The position numbers and the translations under genes are program-made. Under the pieces are notes generated by a model. The model was not told where the DNA came from. It did not search any database and saw only the letters and a program-made list of their open reading frames with translations. Source: Tissierella_B sp964485455 (GTDB lineage Bacteria; Bacillota; Clostridia; Tissierellales; Tissierellaceae). From it: a DNA stretch of 7,794 nt. Position 1 is the stretch's first letter; each line of letters begins with the position of its first letter. Below are positions 1-6,312 of the stretch, piece after piece. The stretch spans positions 1 through 7,794 of the forward strand of contig CAZAJU010000089.1 of assembly GCA_964485455.1 (NCBI GenBank). Direction: 5' to 3'.

Positions 1-3
1 CCT

Positions 4-40
4 AAAAACAAAAGACCTCCTTATATTCAGTAAGGAGATC
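4..40 (-). terminator. Rho-independent terminator after the acetate transporter
   Basis: On the minus strand a 10-bp stem (arms at 31-40 and 14-23, one U-G wobble, 7-base loop at 24-30) is followed directly by a T-rich run, TTTTGTTTTT, at 13-4. It starts 8 bases after the transporter stop codon. This is a textbook intrinsic terminator and marks the end of the transcription unit that contains the transporter, and possibly the activase genes upstream of it. Confidence 0.92.
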
Positions 41-48
41 ATTTACTA

Positions 49-684
49 TTATTCAACTTTCTTGAATATTCCTAAAGGCTTTCCTGTTGGCAAAAATGTC
101 TTACCAAAATGAGGATTTAATACTGCTGCTGCAGAACCGTAGAATGATAAAAGTGCTATTATCAATTCTGAATAAGCTGCTAGCATATGTGTTTGATGTT
201 CCATGATTCCAAAGGAGCTTAAAGTAAGTCCTACAAATAGAAGATCTATAAATATGAATATTGTAAATAGCACCTTATGTGTTTCTGCTGCTCCGATTGT
301 CATAAACACACTAAAGATTAGATATCCTAAGAAAGCTACCCCTAATTGTCTGGAGTCTACTGCTGCCGCCATGGCTTCTCCAAATACTCCAGCTTTTATC
401 ATCCAAGATGAAGCTACTCCAAACCAAAATAATGCAAATCCTCCGAAAGCAGTGGTACCAAATACATTTTGTCTCTTTGAGTCATTGATGCAAGCAAATA
501 GTTGTGCAAACCCACCTAAGAATATGGCCCATGGTATTACAAAAGAAGTTCCTTCTGTTATTCCTAACTTTTGTGATGATGCTACTAATGTAACCATTGC
601 AAGACCAAATAATCCTAATGCAGATGGATCACAATTTAATACTTTAATATTTTGAGTTTGATTGTTGATGATTCTCTCCTCCAT
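49..684 (-). CDS. Acetate uptake transporter, GPR1/FUN34/YaaH (SatP) family
   Basis: A 211-aa membrane protein predicted to move acetate, and perhaps succinate, across the cytoplasmic membrane, as its E. coli relative SatP/YaaH does. The family N-terminal signature, usually NPAPLGL, appears as CDPSALGL at residues 18-25. About six hydrophobic segments follow (roughly 23-39, 47-65, 77-97, 115-134, 137-157, 166-187). Conserved family spots include GGFAQLFA (57-64), TAFGGFALFW (78-87) and NPHFGKTFLP (190-199). Its length is normal for the family (about 190-210 aa). The only ATG in this frame (684) is preceded by an in-frame TAA and has no well-placed ribosome binding site. A strong GGAGGAG lies inside codons 1-3 instead, so the exact start is uncertain. 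It follows the HgdB-like gene by 68 bases, with its own promoter in the gap. The family assignment is secure; the substrate is inferred from the family. Confidence 0.9.
   Translation of the reverse strand: MEERIINNQTQNIKVLNCDPSALGLFGLAMVTLVASSQKLGITEGTSFVIPWAIFLGGFAQLFACINDSKRQNVFGTTAFGGFALFWFGVASSWMIKAGVFGEAMAAAVDSRQLGVAFLGYLIFSVFMTIGAAETHKVLFTIFIFIDLLFVGLTLSSFGIMEHQTHMLAAYSELIIALLSFYGSAAAVLNPHFGKTFLPTGKPLGIFKKVE
676..682 (-). promoter_or_regulatory. Shine-Dalgarno-like GGAGGAG inside the transporter's first codons
   Basis: GGAGGAG begins at the G of the only ATG (684-682) and covers codons 2 and 3. Ideal spacing from it would place initiation at ATC codons 5 or 6 (672 or 669), which are very rare starts. 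The ATG itself has only a distant AAGGA about 17 bases upstream. Either the ATG is used with weak or leaderless initiation, or a non-canonical start is used. The signature motif at residue 18 would be kept in both cases. Confidence 0.45.
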
Positions 685-710
685 TATTTAATAATAGGTA
701 ATCCTTATTT

Positions 711-739
711 AATTTACCAAATATAATGGGGCTTGTCAA
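711..739 (-). promoter_or_regulatory. Sigma-A promoter for the acetate transporter
   Basis: On the minus strand there is a perfect -35 box TTGACA (739-734), a 17-base spacer, and -10 TAAATT (716-711) preceded by TGG, giving an extended -10. The predicted transcription start is near 704, giving a leader of about 20 bases. A second, weaker pair, TTGGTA (720-715) and TATTAT (696-691) with an 18-base spacer, would start transcription almost exactly at the ATG. No hairpin terminator separates the upstream gene from this promoter, so read-through is also possible. Confidence 0.72.
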
Positions 740-752
740 TTAGTTCTCCACC

Positions 753-2084
753 CTATTCTTCAGTTGCAAATAGAAGTTGTCTTTTATCCATTAGATTTGT
801 AAATTTCATATGCTCTTCAAGCATCATTTCAGTTTCTAGCTTTTCCTTTGCTACGGATAGCATAAGCTTTATTCTGTTCTCTTGGTTGACTCTGGTTGCA
901 CTCGGGTCATAGTCTATAGGGACTATATTTGAGCTTTCATGGATTCCCTTGATCTTTCTAATCAAACCCTTGCCTATTATATGGTTTGGTAGACAGCCAA
1001 AGGGCTGTGCACATATGACATTTTCATACCCCAATTGGATTAACTCCATAATCTCAGCTGGTAGGAGCCATCCTTCTCCCATTTTGCTTCCAAGACCAAT
1101 GACTTTGTCACCTAAGGTTTTTATATGGCTAAAGCCTGTAGGTGCTATAAATCCATCATGTTGTTTTATGGCTTTAATTATTATATTTTCTATTTTAGAC
1201 ATATAATTATTCACTATTCTATTGATTCTACTCTTTATAAGCTTTCCTCCATAAAGTTGAGAATCAATTATTCCATTTTCTACACAGTACATTAGAAAGC
1301 CCATAAGACCTGGAACCATTACTTCACAATCCTCCTCATAGAGGAACTGCTCAAGGTCATTGTTGCCAAGGCTAGAGTATTTTACATAGATTTCTCCTAC
1401 TACTCCTACCTTAACTTTCTTTTCCCCGGTTCTCTTTATTTCTGAGAAGCTCTTTGCAATTTCTTCCATATTCTTTTTCATATTACTTAAGCTATATACC
1501 TTTTTATCAGTTAAATCATCACCCAATTTCTTAACCCACAGCTTCACGAGGGCTTCACTTTCGCCTTTGTTTATTTCATAAGGCTTTACCTGATTATTAA
1601 GCAGCATCAATATATCTCCATAAGCAACTACAGCTATGAACTTAACAATCATTGGAAGGGTTAATTTAAATCCGCTATTCTTCTCTAATCCTGATGAATT
1701 CAAGGATATTACAGGAATATGTTCCATGCCAGCCTTTTTTAATGCCTTTCTCAACAGATGGATATAGTTGGATGCCCTGCAACCTCCACCTGTTTGAGTA
1801 ATCATAAGAGCTACCTTATTTAAATCATATTTACCGCTTTTTAAAGCATCCATAAATTGACCAACCACTAATAAAGCAGGATAGCAAGTATCGTTATGTA
1901 CCAGCTTAAGTCCTTCGTTGGCTATATTTGGTCCATGGTTATAAAGGACCTCTGTCTTATAGCCATAGGCATTAAACACCTTCATAAGCATGGAAAAATG
2001 TATCGGAAGCATATTTGGCACCAATATCCTATAGTCTTCTTTCATTTTTTTTGTAAATTCAACTATTTTTACATCATTGGGCAT
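753..2084 (-). CDS. 2-hydroxyglutaryl-CoA dehydratase D-component (HgdB)-like protein, C-terminal part of a split activase/dehydratase system
   Basis: A 443-aa protein matching the C-terminal third of the large fused acyl-CoA dehydratase activase proteins of anaerobes, a region related to the beta (D) subunit of 2-hydroxyglutaryl-CoA dehydratase. Visible conserved sites are NDTCYPALL (64-72, C67), TQTGGGCRASNY (97-107 region, C102), GEGWLLPAE (336-344), CAQPFGCLPNH (358-368, C358 and C364) and IDYDPSATRVNQENR (390-404). These cysteines are plausible Fe-S ligands by analogy with HgdA/HgdB; I cannot show which bind. No signal peptide or membrane segment is seen, so it should be cytoplasmic. The ATG at 2084 has an AGAGG (2098-2094) nine bases upstream, and its frame is closed by a TAA at 2093-2091, so it is a genuine separate start. 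It overlaps the upstream gene's stop by 11 bases, which suggests translational coupling. The substrate is unknown. Confidence 0.88.
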   Translation of the reverse strand: MPNDVKIVEFTKKMKEDYRILVPNMLPIHFSMLMKVFNAYGYKTEVLYNHGPNIANEGLKLVHNDTCYPALLVVGQFMDALKSGKYDLNKVALMITQTGGGCRASNYIHLLRKALKKAGMEHIPVISLNSSGLEKNSGFKLTLPMIVKFIAVVAYGDILMLLNNQVKPYEINKGESEALVKLWVKKLGDDLTDKKVYSLSNMKKNMEEIAKSFSEIKRTGEKKVKVGVVGEIYVKYSSLGNNDLEQFLYEEDCEVMVPGLMGFLMYCVENGIIDSQLYGGKLIKSRINRIVNNYMSKIENIIIKAIKQHDGFIAPTGFSHIKTLGDKVIGLGSKMGEGWLLPAEIMELIQLGYENVICAQPFGCLPNHIIGKGLIRKIKGIHESSNIVPIDYDPSATRVNQENRIKLMLSVAKEKLETEMMLEEHMKFTNLMDKRQLLFATEE

Positions 2085-2098
2085 ATCGAATTACCTCT
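2074..2098 (-). promoter_or_regulatory. Translational coupling junction: 11-base gene overlap with internal ribosome binding site
   Basis: The stop TGA of the activase gene (2076-2074) lies just inside the next gene, whose ATG is at 2084-2082. The AGAGG at 2098-2094 is within the last codons of the activase gene, nine bases from the ATG. The downstream frame is +1 relative to the upstream one. The overlap would let ribosomes finishing the first gene restart at once on the second, keeping the two products near equal amounts. Confidence 0.7.
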
Positions 2099-5001
2099 TC
2101 TCGTCTTTGATCTATGGCAGCTAGTAAACTTCTCAATCTTATCTTAACAGCTCCAAGGTTGGTGATTTCATCTATCTTGATTTGTGTATAAATCTTTCCT
2201 TCACCTTCCAATATGCTCTGCACCTCATCTGTGGTTACTGCATCAAGTCCACATCCAAAGGATACAAGCTGAATTAAGTCCATATTTGACTTAGTCCTAA
2301 TATATCTTGCTGCAGAATATAGCCTTGCATGATAGGTCCATTGATTTAGAACATTTACATCGAACTTCTCAACTAAATGGCTTACCGAATCCTCTGTGAC
2401 TACTGCAACGCCAAATTCAGTTATAAGCTTTGCAATTCCATGGTTTATCTCCGGGTCTATATGATATGGTCTACCAGCCAATACTATTATATGCATATCA
2501 TTGGCTTCAGCCAACTCGATATAGTTCATACCCATATCCTTAACTTTCTTCATATAAGCATTATATTCTTTAAATGCTTTTTCAACAGCCAACTTTATGT
2601 CTATATATGATATCTTTCCAAAGTTATCCACCATAAGCTTATACATTTTCTTGATAAAGCTTTTTTCTCTATGGATTCCTAAATAATCATATATAAATCT
2701 TACATCTTCTATCCCTGGCACATTGGCCTTTATAACCTCTGGATAATATGCCACTACAGGACAGTTGAAGTGGTTATCTCCCTTCCCTTCATTTATATTA
2801 TAGGATAAACAAGGATAGAATATGGTTTCAACTTTATTTTCCAATAGATAATCAATATGACCATGCATTAACTTTGCAGGGAAGCATACAGTATCAGATG
2901 GTATAGTATGTTGCCCCTTTAAATATAGGTCTCTATTGGAGGTTGGAGATGTTATTACTTCAAATCCAAGCTCAGTAAAGAATGTATGCCAGAACGGAAG
3001 GAGCTCATACATATTAAGTCCCATAGGGATTCCAATCCTTCCCCTCTTCCCCTTCACAGGCTTATATTCCTGAAGCAAGGATAGTTTATAGTCAAATATA
3101 TTGTATTTTGGCTTATTACTTTTAGTTTTTATAGGTCTTTCACACCTATTACCACCAATAAACTTACGGTTATTGTCAAATATATTTACTGTAAGTTTAC
3201 AGTTGTTATTACATAGACCGCAGTTTACTACATTTGCTTCATGTGAAAAATGTTTAAGCTCCTCAGGATTAATAAGAGTGCTTTGCCCATTAGAATTGGT
3301 TTTTGCATAAAGCGCTGCACCATAGGCACCCATAATCCCAGAGATATTAGGTCGAATCACGTCTCTACCTATTTCCTTTTCAAAGGCTCTAAGGACTACA
3401 TCATTGTGGAATGTACCACCTTGGACTACTATATTCTCTCCTAAGGAATCAGCAGAGGAGGCCCTTATTACCTTGTAAATTGCATTTTTAACTACGCTTA
3501 AAGAAAGCCCAGCCGATATGTTTTCAATGCTTGCTCCATCTTTTTGAGCCTGTTTTACTGAAGAATTCATAAATACCGTACATCTAGAACCTAAATCTAC
3601 AGGTCTGTCAGACTTTAGTCCTAGCTTTGCGAATTCATCAATATTATATTCAAGAGCTCCTGCAAAGGTCTGTAGAAATGATCCGCAGCCTGAAGAACAA
3701 GCTTCATTTAGAAATATATTATCTATTACCCCGTCTCTTATCTTAAAGCATTTTATATCCTGGCCACCTATATCAATAATAAAGTCAACATCGGACTTGA
3801 ACTTTTTAGCTGCAGTATAATGGGCTATGGTCTCTACTAGTCCAAAGTCTACCTTAAAGGCATTCTTTATGATTTCCTCCCCATATCCTGTAACTGCAGA
3901 TGATTTAATCCTTATATTAGGATATTTTTCATATGCCTCTTCCAATAAGCCCTTTATTATAGGCACGGGGTTTCCGCTATTAGGCATATACTTTGAAAGA
4001 AGTATCTCCTCATCCTCACTTATAACTGCTGCCTTTACCGTTGTGGAACCAGCGTCTATTCCTAAATATGCCTCACCAATATATGTTTTAGGATCCACAG
4101 ATTCAATTCTTTCCTTTTCATGTCGGGCGAAGAATTCATCATAATCATCCTGATTTTCAAATAAGGTCATAGTACTGCTGTAGCCTACTTCAGATTTATA
4201 GGATTCTATTTTATTTATTATGCTTTCTATGTTTAATTCTTGAGTTAAATTTGACAATGCAGCACCAAGAGCTACATAGTATAGGGAATGTTCAGGACAT
4301 ATCCCCTTTACGTCTAATATGTAATCGAAGCTATATCTTAATTGTGACAAGAAGGTCAATGGCCCTCCAAGGTATACTACTTGACCCTTGATTTCACGTC
4401 CTTGAGCCAATCCTGCAATAGTCTGGTTTACCACAGCTGCAAATATACTTTGAGATATATCGCTTTTCTTAGCACCTTGATTTAAAAGTGGCTGTACGTC
4501 TGACTTTGCAAACACTCCACATCTGGAGGCTATAGTATATATCTTAGAATAATCTTTTGCTATTTCATTCATCTCAACTAAGCTAATATTTAATAAGGTA
4601 GCCATTTGGTCAACAAATGCACCTGTGCCTCCTGCACAAGAACCGTTCATCCTTACCTCAGTTCCATTGGTTAAAAACAGTATTTTGGCATCTTCTCCAC
4701 CTAGTTCAATAACTACGTCTGTATATGGAATTAATCTCTTTACAGCTATTCTGGTAGCATAAACTTCTTGAATAAACGGAATTCCAACACTTTCTGCCAT
4801 GCCCATGCCTGCTGAACCGGATATACACATAGAGAAGTTCTTTTCTTCAGGAAACTTCTCTTTTATATCTTTCAAGAGAGAAGCGGTCTTTTGAGTTATG
4901 AGGGAATAATGTCTTTCATAGGAATGAAATATCAGTTTGTCCTTATCGTCTATAACAACGCACTTTAAAGTGGTTGAACCAACATCTAAACCTATTTTCA
5001 T
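2074..5001 (-). CDS. Acyl-CoA dehydratase activase, two BcrAD/BadFG ATPase repeats plus DUF2229/HgdB-like region
   Basis: A 975-aa cytoplasmic protein of the HgdC/BcrA/BadF superfamily: ATPases of the acetate kinase/Hsp70 fold that use ATP to push an electron into a dehydratase or reductase. Repeat 1 (about 2-252) shows GLDVGSTTLK (4-13), ELGGEDAK (99-106), NGSCAGGTGAF (C122) and SRCGVF (C161). Repeat 2 (about 313-567) shows GIDAGSTTVK (314-323), DIGGQDIK (410-417), EACSSGCGSF (C435, C439) and SRCTVF (C474). In HgdC the two corresponding cysteines of each subunit hold a bridging [4Fe-4S] cluster, so one chain here could form a pseudo-dimer. A Cys group CxxCxxxC plus one more Cys (594, 597, 601, 620) follows, then a DUF2229/HgdB-like region (650-960) with SDTVCFPAKL, GRPYHIDPEINHG and SFGCGLDAVTTDEV. 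I chose ATG 5001, because AAAGGTGA (5014-5007) is correctly spaced for it and overlaps the upstream in-frame GTG (5010). It overlaps the HgdB-like gene downstream. The physiological substrate is unknown. Confidence 0.92.
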   Translation of the reverse strand: MKIGLDVGSTTLKCVVIDDKDKLIFHSYERHYSLITQKTASLLKDIKEKFPEEKNFSMCISGSAGMGMAESVGIPFIQEVYATRIAVKRLIPYTDVVIELGGEDAKILFLTNGTEVRMNGSCAGGTGAFVDQMATLLNISLVEMNEIAKDYSKIYTIASRCGVFAKSDVQPLLNQGAKKSDISQSIFAAVVNQTIAGLAQGREIKGQVVYLGGPLTFLSQLRYSFDYILDVKGICPEHSLYYVALGAALSNLTQELNIESIINKIESYKSEVGYSSTMTLFENQDDYDEFFARHEKERIESVDPKTYIGEAYLGIDAGSTTVKAAVISEDEEILLSKYMPNSGNPVPIIKGLLEEAYEKYPNIRIKSSAVTGYGEEIIKNAFKVDFGLVETIAHYTAAKKFKSDVDFIIDIGGQDIKCFKIRDGVIDNIFLNEACSSGCGSFLQTFAGALEYNIDEFAKLGLKSDRPVDLGSRCTVFMNSSVKQAQKDGASIENISAGLSLSVVKNAIYKVIRASSADSLGENIVVQGGTFHNDVVLRAFEKEIGRDVIRPNISGIMGAYGAALYAKTNSNGQSTLINPEELKHFSHEANVVNCGLCNNNCKLTVNIFDNNRKFIGGNRCERPIKTKSNKPKYNIFDYKLSLLQEYKPVKGKRGRIGIPMGLNMYELLPFWHTFFTELGFEVITSPTSNRDLYLKGQHTIPSDTVCFPAKLMHGHIDYLLENKVETIFYPCLSYNINEGKGDNHFNCPVVAYYPEVIKANVPGIEDVRFIYDYLGIHREKSFIKKMYKLMVDNFGKISYIDIKLAVEKAFKEYNAYMKKVKDMGMNYIELAEANDMHIIVLAGRPYHIDPEINHGIAKLITEFGVAVVTEDSVSHLVEKFDVNVLNQWTYHARLYSAARYIRTKSNMDLIQLVSFGCGLDAVTTDEVQSILEGEGKIYTQIKIDEITNLGAVKIRLRSLLAAIDQRREEVIRYAQ

Positions 5002-5030
5002 ATGTATCACCTTTCTATTCTAAATGCATG

Positions 5031-5059
5031 ATATCACAATATTTCCATAAATGTATCAA
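5031..5059 (-). promoter_or_regulatory. Candidate promoter for the activase gene
   Basis: On the minus strand TTGATA (5059-5054, five of six matches to the -35 consensus) is 17 bases from TGATAT (5036-5031), a poor -10 box. A second weak reading pairs TTGCCT (5064-5059) with TATTGT (5041-5036). A promoter somewhere in this 130-base gap is likely because a terminator-like hairpin precedes it, but neither pair is convincing alone. Confidence 0.35.
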
Positions 5060-5078
5060 GGCAAATTCTTAATTTCTT

Positions 5079-5125
5079 AAAAATATATTAAGGACATATT
5101 CGTATTATATGACTCGAATATGTCC
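5079..5125 (-). terminator. Hairpin terminator after mrp (long perfect inverted repeat)
   Basis: Perfect 11-bp arms, GGACATATTCG and CGAATATGTCC, at 5092-5102 and 5115-5125, enclose a 12-base loop. On the minus strand the hairpin starts 17 bases after the mrp stop and is followed by TTAATATATTTTT (5091-5079), an interrupted T tract. It is likely a terminator of moderate strength. The arms carry GACATAT/ATATGTC, similar to the palindrome at 6328-6339, so a protein-binding role is also possible. Confidence 0.65.
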
Positions 5126-5142
5126 AAAATGTTAATAAATCA

Positions 5143-5928
5143 TTAAATCTTTTCTATTAAATCCGCTATTTCTTTAATTGAAGTTGAATCTACCTCTTCA
5201 ATGGCTCCTCTATCTGTTGATGATGCAATAATTGGGTCTATAGGAATTCTTGCAAGAACCTTTATACCTTCTTTAGCAGCTATTTCCTCAATCTTACTCT
5301 CTCCATATATCTTATGTTCATTACCACAGTCGGGACATTTGAAATACGACATGTTTTCAACGACTCCAAGGATTGGAATCCCCATCATCTGTGCCATATT
5401 TACAGCCTTTGCCACAATCATTGATACCAGCTCTTGGGGAGATGTTACAATAATTATTCCATCTACTGCAATGGACTGGAACACCGTTAAAGGTACATCC
5501 CCAGTTCCAGGAGGCATATCTATGAACATATAATCGATATCTTCCCAGATTACTTCGCTCCAAAACTGCTTGATTACTCCGGCTATGACAGGGCCTCTCC
5601 ATACTACTGGGTCAGTTTCCTTTTCCAACAGCAGATTTATGGACATAATGTCTATTCCTATCTTGCTTTTCATAGGAAGTAGCCCAAATTCATTTGCCAA
5701 AGCCTTCCCTTTAAGCCCAAATGCCTTGGGTATAGATGGTCCAGTAATATCTGCATCTAATATTCCTATATGATAACCTCTTCTGTTCATTTCCACTGAA
5801 AGCATGGATGTAACTAGCGATTTTCCAACACCGCCCTTTCCGCTTACTACTCCTATAACTTTCTTGATGCTGCTCTTTTCATGTGGGTCTACTGCAAATG
5901 GCTTCTTTTTATCTTTAGATTCGCTCAT
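5143..5928 (-). CDS. mrp: Mrp/NBP35-family iron-sulfur cluster carrier P-loop ATPase (short form)
   Basis: A 261-aa cytoplasmic P-loop NTPase of the Mrp/ApbC/NBP35 family, which binds Fe-S clusters transiently and delivers them to target apoproteins. Visible are the deviant Walker A GKGGVGKS (30-37), DADITGPSIP (58-67), the WRGP motif (110-113), FIDMPPGTGD (135-144), and the family's CPDC (C198, C201), the cluster-bridging pair that lies at the dimer interface in characterised members. The N-terminal MIP18/DUF59 domain found in many bacterial Mrp proteins is absent, so this is the short form. The first 20 residues are charged linker. The ATG at 5928 overlaps the stop of the DUF134 gene as ATGA and has AGGAG seven bases upstream, indicating a tightly coupled operon. 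It could help mature the Fe-S-rich activase proteins encoded next door; that is inference from position. Confidence 0.94.
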   Translation of the reverse strand: MSESKDKKKPFAVDPHEKSSIKKVIGVVSGKGGVGKSLVTSMLSVEMNRRGYHIGILDADITGPSIPKAFGLKGKALANEFGLLPMKSKIGIDIMSINLLLEKETDPVVWRGPVIAGVIKQFWSEVIWEDIDYMFIDMPPGTGDVPLTVFQSIAVDGIIIVTSPQELVSMIVAKAVNMAQMMGIPILGVVENMSYFKCPDCGNEHKIYGESKIEEIAAKEGIKVLARIPIDPIIASSTDRGAIEEVDSTSIKEIADLIEKI

Positions 5929-6269
5929 GCTTTCGCTCCTTTACAATAATTATAGCTGCAATTTTTTACACATCCATTACAAAGCTCATAATCTCCGCCT
6001 TCAATCTTTAGAGGTTTTCCATTTATTAAGGATTGCGCCAACTTTTTTCTTGCTAGAAGATAAATACCTTGAACAGTAGTCCTTGCAATATTCATCTTGG
6101 ATGCACATTCCTCCTGGGTATTTGCTTCTAAATCGATTAATCTAATAGTTTCATATTCTTCTATTGTCATAACAATATTAGTATGATTATCTACTTCTAA
6201 ATTTAAAGGTCCAAAGCTATCACTCTTAGGCAGCATACAAACTTTTCGCCATTTTCTTGGTCTTCCCAA
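5925..6269 (-). CDS. DUF134 (UPF0251) helix-turn-helix protein with Cys-rich tail, probable regulator
   Basis: A 114-aa protein of the DUF134 family, predicted DNA-binding. It begins with the family hallmark GRPRKWRKVCMLP (2-14), continues with MTIEEYETIRLIDLE (34-48), and has a helix-turn-helix resembling sigma region 4, TQEECASKMNIARTTVQGIY (51-70). The C-terminus carries four cysteines spaced CxxCx3Cx4C (97, 100, 104, 109), which suggests metal or Fe-S sensing. The start is a TTG at 6269, preceded by AAAGGAG seven bases away. The longer ATG reading at 6314 is excluded because that ATG lies inside the promoter -10 box. It is the first gene of an operon with mrp (ATGA overlap). Pairing of DUF134 genes with Mrp-type ATPases is common in clostridia. 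A palindrome over its own promoter suggests autoregulation. Family identity is clear, but the function is inferred. Confidence 0.9.
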   Translation of the reverse strand: MGRPRKWRKVCMLPKSDSFGPLNLEVDNHTNIVMTIEEYETIRLIDLEANTQEECASKMNIARTTVQGIYLLARKKLAQSLINGKPLKIEGGDYELCNGCVKNCSYNYCKGAKA

Positions 6270-6276
6270 TACTAAG

Positions 6277-6283
6277 CTCCTTT
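6277..6283 (-). promoter_or_regulatory. Ribosome binding site fixing the TTG start of the DUF134 gene
   Basis: AAAGGAG on the minus strand ends seven bases before TTG (6269-6267). This site, the family's usual N-terminus at GRPRKW, and the promoter position upstream all agree on the TTG start. Confidence 0.85.
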
Positions 6284-6312
6284 TCCTACCATATTTTGAC
6301 TCGTTCCACATC

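Noticed and set aside
203..655. 150-aa plus-strand open frame opposite the acetate transporter
   Set aside because: It is antisense to a clear membrane protein gene, has no ribosome binding site that I can see, and its sequence has no recognisable family.
717..760. Terminator between the HgdB-like gene and the acetate transporter (GGG/CCC arms)
   Set aside because: The arms do not pair beyond three or four bases and no T tract follows.
2074..2100. Programmed +1 ribosomal frameshift joining the two activase/dehydratase genes
   Set aside because: No clear slippery sequence is present, and the second gene has its own ribosome binding site and ATG. Separate initiation is simpler.
5002..5010. 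GTG start at 5010 for the activase gene
   Set aside because: The GTG is itself part of the AAAGGTGA ribosome binding site for ATG 5001, and MKIGLDVG is the usual N-terminus of such activases.
5357..5602. 81-aa minus-strand open frame inside mrp
   Set aside because: It is a shadow in another frame of the well-conserved mrp gene, with no family features.
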